This document shows positions 8,136-17,459 of a stretch of DNA of 42,595 nucleotides, one piece after another. The DNA lies in NCBI GenBank assembly GCA_030148745.1, contig JASBSV010000080.1, positions 1-42,595 on the forward strand. The letters are read 5' to 3'. The first letter of the stretch is position 1. Each line of letters opens with the position of its first letter. The notes beneath the pieces are model-generated. The model saw nothing but the letters and a program-made list of their open reading frames with translations. It did no database searches and was not told the origin of the DNA. This stretch comes from Paracoccaceae bacterium (GTDB lineage Bacteria; Pseudomonadota; Alphaproteobacteria; Rhodobacterales; Rhodobacteraceae). A program made the position numbers and the translations under genes.

Positions 8136-9120
8136 TCGGGCCGCCCAGATCGACAGATTTCTGGCCGATGCGGGATGGGGCGAGGGGCAGCTTGCGCCAC
8201 TGGCAGGCGATGCCTCGGCCCGGCGTTATTGCCGGCTGCGTCAGGCATCAGGTCAAACCGCCGTCCTGATGGATGCCCCGGCAAGCGATCAAAGCAGCTT
8301 TCAGGCCTTTGTCACGATCGGCGCCCATCTGCGGGAACTTGGCCTTTCGGCGCCGGAAATTCTTGCAACCGACGGCGCCGCGGGCCTTATCCTGATGGAA
8401 GATCTTGGCGACAGGGTTTTCGCCCGCGAAATAACCCGCGCGCCGGTGTGCGAAGCGGCGCTTTACGAGCGCGCCACCGACCTGATCGCTTTTTTGCGCG
8501 ATGCGCCCCCTGCGCCCGGCCTCAGGCACTATAGCGCGCGGCAACTGGCCGGGTTCACCGATCTGGCGATGGACTATTATCACAGGGTCCATAGTGACGT
8601 AAAAACCTCTATTCTGGCTGAATTAGAGACTGTTTTGACCGCTATAGAAGATCAGCAAACCATCATGGCCTTGCGCGATTATCATGCTGAAAACCTGATC
8701 TGGCTTGCCGATCGCGAAGGCTTGAAATCCGTTGGCCTGCTCGATTTTCAGGACGCTATGATCGCCCATCCCGCCTATGATCTGGTGTCTTTGCTGACCG
8801 ATGCCCGCCGCGATGTGCCCCAGACGCTTGGCGAGGCGATGATCGCGCGTTATGCCCGGCGCACGGGCATTGATCCGGCGGCGCTCGCCGCCGATGCCGC
8901 GATCATCGGGGTTCAGCGAAATCTTCGCATCCTTGGGGTTTTCGCGCGGCTGGCGCTGGAACATGGGCGGCCGGGGTATATCGATCTGATCCCCCGGGTC
9001 TGGCGGTATCTGTTGCGCGATCTGTCCCACCCCGGGCTTTCGCGCCTCAGGGCGCTGATTCTGGACGCGTTTGCCGAACCCGGCCCCGGCAAACTGAAGG
9101 AGTTGAAAGCCAGATGTTAG
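8128..9120 (+). CDS. amgK: Cell-wall amino-sugar kinase AmgK (aminoglycoside phosphotransferase fold)
   Basis: A 330-residue kinase of the APH fold. AmgK phosphorylates MurNAc and GlcNAc at the anomeric carbon in the peptidoglycan recycling route that bypasses MurA and is coupled to MurU. Visible: GDASARRYCRL near the N-terminus (28-37), LILMEDLGDR (88-96), the catalytic loop LRDYHAENL (182-190, Asp184) and the metal-binding LLDFQDA (204-210, Asp206). No ATG lies in the proper position. TTG 8128, behind a GGGGCG sequence and overlapping the tsaE stop by 8 bp, gives the expected N-terminus. The stop overlaps murU by 7 bp. Pairing with murU is the best support for the sugar-kinase assignment over an antibiotic phosphotransferase. 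Confidence 0.88.
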   Translation: MSDRAAQIDRFLADAGWGEGQLAPLAGDASARRYCRLRQASGQTAVLMDAPASDQSSFQAFVTIGAHLRELGLSAPEILATDGAAGLILMEDLGDRVFAREITRAPVCEAALYERATDLIAFLRDAPPAPGLRHYSARQLAGFTDLAMDYYHRVHSDVKTSILAELETVLTAIEDQQTIMALRDYHAENLIWLADREGLKSVGLLDFQDAMIAHPAYDLVSLLTDARRDVPQTLGEAMIARYARRTGIDPAALAADAAIIGVQRNLRILGVFARLALEHGRPGYIDLIPRVWRYLLRDLSHPGLSRLRALILDAFAEPGPGKLKELKARC

Positions 9121-9809
9121 ACCGGCCAGATGCGCTGATGCTGTTTGCGGCCGGTTTTGGAACCCGGATGCGACCGCTGACCGACAAAATGCCCAAGCCG
9201 CTGATCCCGGTGGACGGTATCGCGATGATCGACAGGATGGTCGTAATCGCCCGGCAGGGCGGCATCGATAAGATTGTGGTGAACGCCCATTATCTGGCCG
9301 ATCAGATCGAAAGCCATTTTGCCGCCGATCCGGTGATTGTCTCGCGCGAGGCGCCGCATATACTCGACACCGGCGGCGGCCTGCGTCAGGCCTTGCGCCA
9401 TCTCGGGCAGAACCCGGTCTTTACCGCCAATCCCGATGCCATCTGGCGCGGCGACAACCCTTTCGACAGGCTGCGCGCCGCCTGGGACCCTGAGGGGATG
9501 GACGCGCTGTTGCTGCTGATCCGCCCCGAACAGGCGCAGGGCCACACCGGTAAGGGCGATTTCGACCTTCTGCCGGATGGGCGTATCGCGCGCGGGTCCG
9601 GCCTGATTTACTCAGGGGTTCAGATCGTTCGTACAGACGCGCTTGCCGCATTTCAGGAAACCTCTTTCTCTCTCAACCTGCTCTGGGATCGGTATATCGC
9701 CAAAAACCGGGCGTTCGGCTGTGTTTACCGGGGCGCATGGTGCGATGTCGGCCGCCCGCAATCCATACTGCTGGCCGAAAGAATGCTGCAGGAGGGCCGG
9801 GATGTTTAA
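9114..9809 (+). CDS. murU: N-acetylmuramate alpha-1-phosphate uridylyltransferase MurU
   Basis: A 231-residue nucleotidyltransferase that makes UDP-MurNAc from UTP and MurNAc-1-phosphate, the step after AmgK in peptidoglycan recycling. The N-terminal signature LFAAGFGTRMRPLTDKMPKP (residues 10-29) contains the nucleotide loop, Arg18 and Lys28. Further landmarks are NAHYLADQI, LDTGGGLRQAL and the metal-ligand NPDAIW. Shorter than glucose-1-phosphate thymidylyltransferases and without their C-terminal domain, as expected for MurU. The start ATG at 9114 overlaps the amgK stop and the stop overlaps addB by 8 bp. Confidence 0.93.
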   Translation: MLDRPDALMLFAAGFGTRMRPLTDKMPKPLIPVDGIAMIDRMVVIARQGGIDKIVVNAHYLADQIESHFAADPVIVSREAPHILDTGGGLRQALRHLGQNPVFTANPDAIWRGDNPFDRLRAAWDPEGMDALLLLIRPEQAQGHTGKGDFDLLPDGRIARGSGLIYSGVQIVRTDALAAFQETSFSLNLLWDRYIAKNRAFGCVYRGAWCDVGRPQSILLAERMLQEGRDV

Positions 9810-12744
9810 ACCGTCGAAAACCCCCCGCGTTTTTGCGCTTCCGCCCGGCGTGGATTTCCCTTTTCTGCTGGTTCAGGGTCTGATTTCGCGCAACGCCGCG
9901 GGCGCACCCGAGGATCTGGCGCGCGTCCTGCTTTTTGTGAACACCCGGCGGATGCAGCGGCGGATCAAATCGCTTTTCGCAGCATCCGGCGCGCATCTTT
10001 TGCCGCGTATTCAGCTGGTGACCGATCTGGGAAGCGACGCGCCATGGGCGGCCGCGCAGGAGCGGATCTCGCCCCTTCGACGCCGGCTTGAGCTAAGCAG
10101 GCTGATCACCCGGCTGATCGAAAAAGAGCCCGAGATCGCCCCGAAAACCGCCGCTTTCGATCTTGCCGACAGCCTTGCGTCGCTGCTTGACGAGATGCAG
10201 GGCGAAGGGGTGCCGCCCGAGGCGCTGACAAAGCTGGATGTCGCCGATAGCTCGGGGCATTGGGCGCGCAGCCTTGGCTTCATTCAGATCGTGCAGGAAT
10301 ACCTGAAAGGCACGCCCGGCGCCGATCCCGAGGCGCTTCAGCGTGCGGCGGTCGACCATCTGATCCAACGCTGGGATCAGGCGCCGCCCGCAGATCCGGT
10401 CATCGTGGCCGGATCGACCGGATCGCGCGGCACGACGGCGGCGCTCATGACGGCGGTCTCGCGCCTTCCGCAAGGGGCGCTGGTTCTGCCGGGCTTTGAT
10501 TTCGACATGCCGGCAGCGGGCTGGGACGGGCTTGGCGATGCGCTGACGGCCGAGGATCATCCGCAATACCGCTATCGCGCCATCATGACTAAATTGGGCA
10601 TAGATAGAGACGATATTGTACCCTGGGGCACGGCCCCGCCACCCAGCCGTGAACGCAACCGGCTGATGTCTTTGGCGCTTCGGCCCGCGCCGGTGACCGA
10701 CAGCTGGCTGCAGGAGGGTCCGGGCCTTGCACCGCTCGCCCCGGGAACCGATGGCATCACCCTGATCGAAGCCCCCTCGCCCCGGGCCGAGGCTTTGGCC
10801 ATCGCGCTGGGGCTACGGCAGGCGGCAGAAAACGGGCAGGTCGCCGCGCTGATCACACCCGACCGGATGCTGACCCGTCAGGTCGAGGCGGCGCTGGACC
10901 GCTGGGCGATCAGCGCCGATGACAGCGCCGGCAAACCCCTGCAGCTAACCGCGCCGGGGCGGTTTTTGCGCCATCTGGCCGGGCTTTTCGGCAGGCGCCT
11001 GACTGTTGCCGATCTTTTGACGGTTCTCAAACACCCGCTGTGCAACAGCGCCGCCGGCGCGCGTGGCCAGCATCTTTTGTGGGCGCGCGAGCTTGAGCTT
11101 TCTCTGCGCCGCGATGGGCCGCCCTATCCCGAAAAGCCCGATTTCGCGGCTTGGGCGGCGCGCAGTAAAACCGACGACGGGCGTCATGGCTGGGCAGCAT
11201 GGCTGGGCGATGTCTTTGACGGTGTGGCCGGGGCCGCCGCGCTGCCGCTTGAGGCGCATGTCCGGCGGCTTGTTACGCTGGCGCAGGCGCTCTCTGCCGG
11301 CCCGGGCGGCGACGGCTCTGGTGCGCTCTGGGATGAGGCGGCAGGCCGCGCCGCACAGGCCGCCATGGATGAGCTGACCCGCGAGGCGCCGCATGGCGGC
11401 GAAATGACCCCGGCCGAATTTGCCGCGCTTTTGTCTTCGGTTCTGGCAGCGGGCGAGGTTCGCACGCCCGATGATGTTCACCCCGGCATCATGATCTGGG
11501 GCACGCTAGAGGCACGGGTGCAGGGCGCCGATCTGGTCATTCTGGGCGGGCTGAACGACGGAATCTGGCCCGCCGCGCCGGGCCCTGATCCCTGGCTCAA
11601 CCGGCAGATGCGGCTGGATGCGGGTCTGTTGCTGCCCGAACGGCGTATCGGCCTTTCGGCGCATGACTTCCAACAGGCGGTGGCCGCCAAAACCGTCTGG
11701 ATGACCCGCGCCATGCGCGATGAAGAGGCGGAAACCGTGCCCTCGCGCTGGCTTAACCGTATCCTCAACCTTCTGGGCGGGCTGACGGCGGCGGGCGGGC
11801 CGGAAGCGCTTGCCGATATGCGGGCGCGCGGCAGGCACTGGCTCGATCTGGCGGCGGCAACCGACCGAACCGCTAAGCCCAGCGCGCCGGCGCACCGCCC
11901 AAGCCCCTGCCCGCCGCTTGCCGCCCGTCCGCGCAGCCTTTCTGTGACCGAGATCAAGACGCTGATCCGCGACCCCTATGCTGTCTATGCCAAACGTGTT
12001 CTGGGCCTCAGGCCGCTTGATCCGATCCGGCCCCGGCCCGATGCACCGCTGCGCGGCACGGTTCTGCACAGCGTGTTTGAGGTTTTCGTGCGTCAGGCGA
12101 TGCCCGCCGACCCTGCCCGCGCACATGCGCAGCTCATGGCGATCGCCGATCAGGTTCTGACCGCCCAGGCGCCGTGGCCCGCAACGCAGCGGCTTTGGCG
12201 CGCCAAGCTTGAGCGTGTTGCCGATTGGTTTCTGACGGGTGAGGCCGAGCGCCGACAAGACGCCGCCCCCGCCGCGCTGGAGGCACGCGGCGCGATGGTG
12301 CTGACCGATCCGCCCTTCACCCTGACCGCCAAGGCCGACCGGATCGACCGCGCGCAGGATGGATCGGTGGATCTTTACGATTACAAAACCGGCACCCCGC
12401 CCAGCACCAAAGAGCAGCTGGCCTTTGACAAACAGCTTCTTCTCGAAGCGGCGATGATCAACAGCGGCGCCTTTGCCGATATCGGCCCCGCCGAGGTGCG
12501 CAAGGCCCAGTATATCGGGCTGGGCTCGAAACCGCAGATCCGGCAGGCGCCGCTGGAGGAAATCACCACCGGTCAGATCTGGGCGGAATTTTCCGCGCTG
12601 ATCTCGGCCTATCTGTCCGAGAGGAAAGGGTTTACCGCCCGGCGGGCCGTGGCGCGCGAAAGGTTCGAGGGTGATTTTGACCACCTGTCGCGGCTGGGCG
12701 AATGGGACACCTCAATGCCTGCGGTTCGTGAGGTCCTGAAATGA
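9802..12744 (+). CDS. addB: Double-strand break repair protein AddB (alphaproteobacterial type)
   Basis: A 980-residue subunit of the AddAB helicase-nuclease, which resects double-strand ends for RecA-dependent repair. The ATG at 9802 has a strong GGAGGG site at 9791-9796 and starts MFKPSKTPRVFALPPG. The N-terminal helicase-like domain lacks a convincing Walker A, consistent with the inactivated helicase of AddB. The C-terminal third carries the PD-(D/E)XK nuclease: SVTEIKTLIRDPYAVYAKRV, then AKADRIDRAQDGSVDLYDYK with the catalytic Asp and Lys near residues 857-861. Overlaps murU by 8 bp and addA by 4 bp (ATGA), so the subunits are made from one coupled message. Very high G+C throughout. Confidence 0.96.
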   Translation: MFKPSKTPRVFALPPGVDFPFLLVQGLISRNAAGAPEDLARVLLFVNTRRMQRRIKSLFAASGAHLLPRIQLVTDLGSDAPWAAAQERISPLRRRLELSRLITRLIEKEPEIAPKTAAFDLADSLASLLDEMQGEGVPPEALTKLDVADSSGHWARSLGFIQIVQEYLKGTPGADPEALQRAAVDHLIQRWDQAPPADPVIVAGSTGSRGTTAALMTAVSRLPQGALVLPGFDFDMPAAGWDGLGDALTAEDHPQYRYRAIMTKLGIDRDDIVPWGTAPPPSRERNRLMSLALRPAPVTDSWLQEGPGLAPLAPGTDGITLIEAPSPRAEALAIALGLRQAAENGQVAALITPDRMLTRQVEAALDRWAISADDSAGKPLQLTAPGRFLRHLAGLFGRRLTVADLLTVLKHPLCNSAAGARGQHLLWARELELSLRRDGPPYPEKPDFAAWAARSKTDDGRHGWAAWLGDVFDGVAGAAALPLEAHVRRLVTLAQALSAGPGGDGSGALWDEAAGRAAQAAMDELTREAPHGGEMTPAEFAALLSSVLAAGEVRTPDDVHPGIMIWGTLEARVQGADLVILGGLNDGIWPAAPGPDPWLNRQMRLDAGLLLPERRIGLSAHDFQQAVAAKTVWMTRAMRDEEAETVPSRWLNRILNLLGGLTAAGGPEALADMRARGRHWLDLAAATDRTAKPSAPAHRPSPCPPLAARPRSLSVTEIKTLIRDPYAVYAKRVLGLRPLDPIRPRPDAPLRGTVLHSVFEVFVRQAMPADPARAHAQLMAIADQVLTAQAPWPATQRLWRAKLERVADWFLTGEAERRQDAAPAALEARGAMVLTDPPFTLTAKADRIDRAQDGSVDLYDYKTGTPPSTKEQLAFDKQLLLEAAMINSGAFADIGPAEVRKAQYIGLGSKPQIRQAPLEEITTGQIWAEFSALISAYLSERKGFTARRAVARERFEGDFDHLSRLGEWDTSMPAVREVLK

Positions 12745-15700
12745 TCCCCCGCGATGACGCCAGCCGCCGCCAGATCCTTGCCGCCGACCCCGCCGGCTCT
12801 ACCTGGCTTTCGGCGAATGCCGGGTCGGGCAAGACGCGGGTTTTGACCGACCGTGTGGCGCGCCTTTTGCTGGCCGATGTCGACCCGCAAAAGATCCTTT
12901 GCCTGACCTATACCAAGGCCGCGGCCAGCGAAATGCAGAACCGGCTGTTTCAGCGGCTGGGTGAATGGGCGATGGAGCCGGACAGCGCATTGGCGCAAAA
13001 ACTGGCCCTGCTTGGGGTTGAGGGGCCTGTTGGCGCCGATAAACTGCGTCAGGCCCGGACGCTTTTCGCCCGCGCGATCGAAACCCCCGGCGGCCTGAAA
13101 ATTCAGACCATCCATTCGTTTTGCGCCTCGCTTTTGCGCCGGTTCCCGCTTGAGGCGGGGGTGTCGCCCCAGTTTACCGAAATGGATGACCGCACCACCC
13201 GGCGACTGCGCGAGGATATTATCGAGGATATGGCATCTGGCCCGGCTGTGGCGGTGGTAGACGGGCTTGCGCGCCATTACACCGGCGAGGATCTGGATGC
13301 CCTGATGGCCGAGATCGCCCGCAACCGCGACCGCTTCGGCGCCACTGACACGGGCGATCTGCGCGCGCTTTTTGACCTTGGCGAGGATCTGACCGAAGCG
13401 GGGCTTTGCGCCGAAACCTTTGCGCCGGGCGATGGCGCCATCCTGCGGCAGCTGATGGACGCCCTGCCGCTGGGCGGCGCTTTCGACACCCGAGATGCCG
13501 CCAAGCTGAGCGTGATCGACCCCGGCGATCTTGGCCTTGCGGCCCTGCCCGCGCTTGAGGCGGTTTTTCTGACCGGAAAAGGCGCGGCATCGCCATTTTC
13601 AGCCAAGATAGGCTCTTTTCCGACCAAGGCGACCCGCGACAGGATTGCCTCTGTCATGCCGGCGCTGGAAGGGTTTATGGCGCGGGTCGAGGCGGCCCGC
13701 CCAAAACGGCTTGCGCTGGCCGCCTTTCGCCGAACATCGGCGCTGCACGCATTTGCGCAGGTGTTTCTGGATCATTACGCGCGTGAAAAACTGATCCGCG
13801 GCTGGCTGGATTTCGACGATCTGATTTTCAAGGCGCGCGATCTTCTCAATGATCCGTCGGTTGCGGCCTGGGTGCTTTATCGGCTGGACGGCGGGATCGA
13901 TCACATTCTGGTCGATGAGGCGCAGGACACCAGCCCGGCCCAATGGGAGGTGATCGAGAGGCTGACGCAGGAATTCACCAGCGGGCAGGGCGCGCGCGAC
14001 GTCAACCGCACGATTTTCGTGGTGGGCGACAAGAAACAGTCGATCTATTCGTTTCAGGGCGCCGATCCCGAAGGTTTTGACCGGATGGGGTCGTTGTTTC
14101 GTGACAAGCTTGCTCAGGTCGGCGCGCCCTATGCACAAAGTGAGCTTTTGCATTCCTTCCGCTCATCGGCGGCCATTCTGACGGCGGTCGATCGGACCCT
14201 TGGTGACAGCGGCGGCATTGGCCGTTCAGAGCATGCGCCGTTCTGGCAGGACCTGCCGGGGCGTGTCGATCTTTGGCCGCCGGTACCAAAGGCGGTCGAG
14301 CCTGAGGATGGCGATTGGTTCGATCCTGTCGACCGGGTTGCCGAAAATCATCACACCGTGGTTCTGGCCCGGCAGATCGCGGGCGAGATCCGGCGCCTTC
14401 TGGATGCGCAAACCCCCCTGCCGCGCCAGTCCGCCGATGGCGCGCACGCGCGCAGCCTGCGCCCGGGTGATTTTCTGATCCTCGTTCAAAGGCGGTCCGA
14501 GCTTTTTCACGAGATTATCCGCGCCTGCAAAGAGGCCCGGCTGGAAATCGCGGGCGCCGATAGGCTCAGGATCGGGGCGGAACTGGCGGTCAGGGATCTG
14601 ACCGCGCTTCTGGCGTTTCTGTCGCTTCCCGAGGATGATCTTTCGCTCGCCGCAGCGCTTAAATCGCCGCTTTTCGGCTGGGATGAGCAGGCGCTTTTTG
14701 ATCTGGCGCACCGGCGCGACAAGGATGTTTATCTTTGGCAGGCGCTTCGCAAACGGGCGGCGGAATTTCCCGAAACGCTGGCCGTTCTGGACGATCTGCG
14801 CGCCACGGCCGATTTTTTGCGGCCCTATGATCTGATCGAACGGGTTTTGACCCGCCACCGCGGGCGCGAGGCGCTTCTGGCGCGCTTGGGGGCCGAGGCC
14901 GAAGATGGCATAGATGCCCTTTTGTCTCAGGCGCTGGCCTATGAACGCAACGATGTTCCAAGCCTTACCGGCTTTCTTTCGTGGCTTGAAAGCGACGAGG
15001 TCGAGATCAAGCGCCAGATGGACAGCGCCGGCAATCGTATCCGGGTGATGACTGTGCATGGCGCCAAGGGGCTTGAGGCGCCGGTCGTCATCCTGCCCGA
15101 TTGCGGGCGCCGCGACATTCAGATCCGGGATGAGCTTTTGCCCGCTGGCGACACCATGCTCTGGAAACCACCCAGCGACCAAAGCCCACCGGTGACCGCC
15201 GCTGTGCTTGATGCGCTGAAACAGCGGCAGGAGGAAGAGCGTCAGCGCTTGCTATACGTCGCGATGACGCGCGCGGAAAACTGGCTGATCGTCTGTGCGG
15301 CAGGGGATCTGGGAAAAGACGGCCAGAGCTGGCATGACCAGATCGCCGCCGGTCTGAAACGGGCAGGCGGCGTTGCGCTGGACTGTCCGACGGGGCTTGG
15401 CCTTCGGTATTGCGTCGGTGAATGGCCCGCGCAGCCGGCGCCCGGCGACGATCCGGGGCCGGAACCCGCGCCGCAACTGCCCCGCTGGATGAACGCCGAG
15501 GCCCCGAGGCCGCCGCAAAAGCCGGGCGTTCTTTCACCTTCCGATCTTGGCGGCGCCAAGGCGCTGGGGGGGCCCGGCGCGCTTGACGAAGAGGCGGCGA
15601 TGCTGCGCGGAAGCCAGATCCACCGCCTGCTTGAGGTGCTGCCTGACTGGCCTGCCGAAAACTGGCCCAAGATTGCGCAATCGGTACTGAACTCGGGCGG

Positions 15701-16109
15701 GTTTTCCGCCGATAGCGCCGAGGTGCCCGCGCTTTTGGCCGAGGCCGCGCAAGTGCTGCAATCGCCGGATTTCGTCGCCATCTTCGGCCCCGGCACATTG
15801 GCCGAGGTTGAAATAACCGCCCAGATTGCGGAACTGGACGCACCCATTCATGGAACGATCGACCGGCTGATCGTCACCCCGGACAAGGTGACAGCGGTTG
15901 ATTTCAAGTCCAACGCCGCGATCCCGGCAACGCCTTCTGACACGCCCGAAGGGATCCTTCGGCAGATGGGCGCTTATCGCGCCGCGCTGACCCAAATCTA
16001 TCCCGGCCGCGATATAGAAACGGCGATTTTATGGACCCGAACGGCCAGTTTGATGGTTTTGCCGCACGAGATCGTGACGAAAGCCCTGCAAAGGGCGGGC
16101 GCTTCTTGA
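12741..16109 (+). CDS. addA: Double-strand break repair helicase AddA (UvrD-type helicase with nuclease domain)
   Basis: A 1122-residue ATP-driven helicase-nuclease partner of AddB. Walker A is ANAGSGKTR (~residues 26-34). Motif Ia is IQTIHSFCASLLRRFP. Walker B/motif II is ILVDEAQDTSPAQWEVIERL (~388). Motif III is VVGDKKQSIYSFQGADP. Motif V is RIRVMTVHGAKGLEAPVV. Motif VI is RLLYVAMTRAENWLIV (~838). The C-terminal RecB-type nuclease reads GTIDRLIVTPDKVTAVDFKS (~1038-1057), with catalytic Asp and Lys intact. Starts in an ATGA overlap with addB. The stop overlaps a candidate trxA promoter. Confidence 0.97.
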   Translation: MIPRDDASRRQILAADPAGSTWLSANAGSGKTRVLTDRVARLLLADVDPQKILCLTYTKAAASEMQNRLFQRLGEWAMEPDSALAQKLALLGVEGPVGADKLRQARTLFARAIETPGGLKIQTIHSFCASLLRRFPLEAGVSPQFTEMDDRTTRRLREDIIEDMASGPAVAVVDGLARHYTGEDLDALMAEIARNRDRFGATDTGDLRALFDLGEDLTEAGLCAETFAPGDGAILRQLMDALPLGGAFDTRDAAKLSVIDPGDLGLAALPALEAVFLTGKGAASPFSAKIGSFPTKATRDRIASVMPALEGFMARVEAARPKRLALAAFRRTSALHAFAQVFLDHYAREKLIRGWLDFDDLIFKARDLLNDPSVAAWVLYRLDGGIDHILVDEAQDTSPAQWEVIERLTQEFTSGQGARDVNRTIFVVGDKKQSIYSFQGADPEGFDRMGSLFRDKLAQVGAPYAQSELLHSFRSSAAILTAVDRTLGDSGGIGRSEHAPFWQDLPGRVDLWPPVPKAVEPEDGDWFDPVDRVAENHHTVVLARQIAGEIRRLLDAQTPLPRQSADGAHARSLRPGDFLILVQRRSELFHEIIRACKEARLEIAGADRLRIGAELAVRDLTALLAFLSLPEDDLSLAAALKSPLFGWDEQALFDLAHRRDKDVYLWQALRKRAAEFPETLAVLDDLRATADFLRPYDLIERVLTRHRGREALLARLGAEAEDGIDALLSQALAYERNDVPSLTGFLSWLESDEVEIKRQMDSAGNRIRVMTVHGAKGLEAPVVILPDCGRRDIQIRDELLPAGDTMLWKPPSDQSPPVTAAVLDALKQRQEEERQRLLYVAMTRAENWLIVCAAGDLGKDGQSWHDQIAAGLKRAGGVALDCPTGLGLRYCVGEWPAQPAPGDDPGPEPAPQLPRWMNAEAPRPPQKPGVLSPSDLGGAKALGGPGALDEEAAMLRGSQIHRLLEVLPDWPAENWPKIAQSVLNSGGFSADSAEVPALLAEAAQVLQSPDFVAIFGPGTLAEVEITAQIAELDAPIHGTIDRLIVTPDKVTAVDFKSNAAIPATPSDTPEGILRQMGAYRAALTQIYPGRDIETAILWTRTASLMVLPHEIVTKALQRAGAS

Positions 16110-16134
16110 CCTTCCAGCGGTGGCTGCCTAGGTT
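16106..16134 (+). promoter_or_regulatory. Candidate promoter for trxA
   Basis: TTGACC, a 17-bp spacer and TAGGTT span the addA stop codon, 34 bp before trxA. The -35 is good and the -10 poor (three of six). An independent trxA promoter is expected because trxA is followed by its own terminator. Confidence 0.35.
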
Positions 16135-16167
16135 CCACTTCCAATATAGATTTTCAGGAGGCCCATA

Positions 16168-16488
16168 ATGGCAACCGTAGCAGTCACCGACGACACTTTC
16201 GATGCCGAGGTTCGTAACTCGGACATTCCGGTGGTCGTCGACTTTTGGGCCGAATGGTGCGGCCCGTGCAAACAGATCGGCCCGGCCCTGGAAGAGTTGT
16301 CGGCCGAATTTGACGGCAAGATCAAGATCGTCAAGGTCAACGTCGACGAAAACCCCAACAGCCCCAGCCAGTTGGGCGTTCGCGGCATCCCCGCCCTGTT
16401 CATGTTCAAGGACGGCGAAGTTGTCTCGAACAAGATCGGCGCCGCACCCAAAGCCGCGCTTCAAAGCTGGATCGAAGGCGCGATCTGA
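16168..16488 (+). CDS. trxA: Thioredoxin TrxA
   Basis: A 106-residue cytosolic disulfide reductant, the general electron donor for ribonucleotide reductase and other enzymes. The active site is WCGPC with Cys31 and Cys34, the buried Asp is in VVVDFWAEW (Asp25), and the cis-proline loop is RGIPALFMF. Length and fold order are canonical. An AGGAGG ribosome site lies at about 16155-16160. It is a single-gene unit between addA and hslV, closed by a strong hairpin terminator. Location beside addA is typical of Rhodobacteraceae. Confidence 0.98.
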   Translation: MATVAVTDDTFDAEVRNSDIPVVVDFWAEWCGPCKQIGPALEELSAEFDGKIKIVKVNVDENPNSPSQLGVRGIPALFMFKDGEVVSNKIGAAPKAALQSWIEGAI

Positions 16489-16511
16489 AACCCTGTTTCG
16501 CGATGAATTCC

Positions 16512-16533
16512 GGGCGCCCTAGGGCGCCCTTTT
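16512..16533 (+). terminator. Rho-independent terminator after trxA
   Basis: GGGCGCCCT and AGGGCGCCC form a perfect 18-bp palindrome (seven G-C pairs closing a CTAG loop) followed directly by TTTT. It lies 23 bp after the trxA stop. Confidence 0.85.
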
Positions 16534-16596
16534 CATTTCGCCCCGCCGGCAATCCTTGTCTGTCTGGCCGGGGCCGACCATATAGAGGGCTGAACA

Positions 16597-17169
16597 ATGA
16601 GGGCAGGTATGGAAAAGGAAAGTTTTCCCGGCTGGCACGGCACCACGATCATCGGGGTCAAGAAAGCCGGTGAGGTTGTCATCGCAGGTGACGGTCAGGT
16701 CAGTCTGGGCCAGACCGTGATCAAGGGCACCGCTCGCAAGGTGCGGCGCCTGTCGCCGGGCGGTTTTGACGTGGTTGCGGGCTTTGCCGGGTCGACCGCC
16801 GATGCCTTTACCCTGCTTGAGCGGCTTGAAGCCAAGCTTGAGGCGATGCCCGGTCAGCTGGCCCGCGCTTCGGTCGAACTGGCCAAGGACTGGCGCACCG
16901 ACAAATATCTGCAAAAGCTTGAAGCGATGCTGATCGTCACCGACGGTGACGAGCTGTTGGTGATCACCGGCGCGGGAGATGTTCTTGAGCCGGAACACAG
17001 CGTCGCGGCCATCGGTTCGGGGGGGAACTTTGCTCTGGCCGCCGCACGCGGCATGATGGAAAGCGATCTGTCCGCCGAAGAGATTGCCCGCAAATCCATG
17101 GCCATCGCCGCCGACATCTGTGTCTATACAAACGGTAACCTGACGGTAGAGAAGATCTCGAAGGATTAA
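16597..17169 (+). CDS. hslV: ATP-dependent protease peptidase subunit HslV (ClpQ)
   Basis: The 190-residue threonine peptidase of the HslUV (ClpYQ) protease, a double-hexamer chamber capped by HslU. The N-terminal nucleophile threonine is in [12 protein letters not shown] (Thr16 in this numbering), so a short propeptide must be removed. The core [20 protein letters not shown] and the [16 protein letters not shown] helix are family hallmarks. ATG 16597 has GAGGG seven bases upstream; a second ATG at 16609 is also possible and gives [11 protein letters not shown]. The stop overlaps by 3 bp the stop of the small minus-strand gene. hslU is not immediately downstream, as it normally would be, but about 540 bp away. 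Confidence 0.96.
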   Translation: MRAGMEKESFPGWHGTTIIGVKKAGEVVIAGDGQVSLGQTVIKGTARKVRRLSPGGFDVVAGFAGSTADAFTLLERLEAKLEAMPGQLARASVELAKDWRTDKYLQKLEAMLIVTDGDELLVITGAGDVLEPEHSVAAIGSGGNFALAAARGMMESDLSAEEIARKSMAIAADICVYTNGNLTVEKISKD

Positions 17170-17357
17170 TCAGAAATTTTTACGTATCCATCCTTGATAG
17201 CTTGCCGAATCCCTTGCTCTATCAATGTCTTCGCTACATCCGGTATCGAATCTCCGTGAGTACCGAGCTCCGCCAATTTCTCCAAGAAATCGAGCGATTT
17301 GAGCGATAACGTTACATTCTGTCGCTTCGTTTTTGCCTGGCCTTGTGCCTTCGCCAT
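17166..17357 (-). CDS. Small ribbon-helix-helix-like protein inserted between hslV and hslU
   Basis: A 63-residue basic protein: a lysine-rich start ([13 protein letters not shown]), a short strand-like NVTLSLKS (14-21) and two helices separated by GTHGDS, ending [15 protein letters not shown]. This strand-helix-helix order fits RHH/CopG-type DNA-binding proteins, but I recognise no named family. It is convergent with hslV, overlapping stop codons. An imperfect inverted repeat (17371-17391) lies 14 bp upstream of its start and could be an autoregulatory operator. Codons are more AT-rich than the neighbours, suggesting acquired DNA. No toxin gene is adjacent, so an antitoxin role is unsupported. 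Confidence 0.6.
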   Translation of the reverse strand: MAKAQGQAKTKRQNVTLSLKSLDFLEKLAELGTHGDSIPDVAKTLIEQGIRQAIKDGYVKISD

Positions 17358-17370
17358 CTCATATCTGACT

Positions 17371-17391
17371 CACATCTGTCGCAGATTTGTG
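17371..17391 (-). promoter_or_regulatory. Imperfect inverted repeat, candidate operator of the RHH-like gene
   Basis: CACATCTG and CAGATTTGTG flank a TCG centre (one extra T on the right arm), just before the minus-strand start at 17357. A TATAGT -10-like element (17397-17402) and a weak TTATGA -35 (17419-17424) sit behind it, so a bound repressor would lie between promoter and gene. Inferred only. Confidence 0.35.
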
Positions 17392-17439
17392 CATTGACTA
17401 TATATTCACAATGAGCAATCATAAGTCTAGAAAGAAATA

Positions 17440-17459
17440 GGCCCCGCCGAAGCGGGGCC
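17440..17459 (-). terminator. Rho-independent terminator directly after the tRNA
   Basis: On the minus strand GGCCCCGC, a TTCG tetraloop and GCGGGGCC form an 8-bp G-C rich stem, followed by TATTTCTTT. It starts at the base next to the encoded CCA end of the tRNA, so it is the tRNA's own terminator. Confidence 0.8.

Noticed and set aside
11506-12684. 392-codon minus-strand open frame inside addB
   Set aside because: Shadow of the addB nuclease region; no start signal and no domain.
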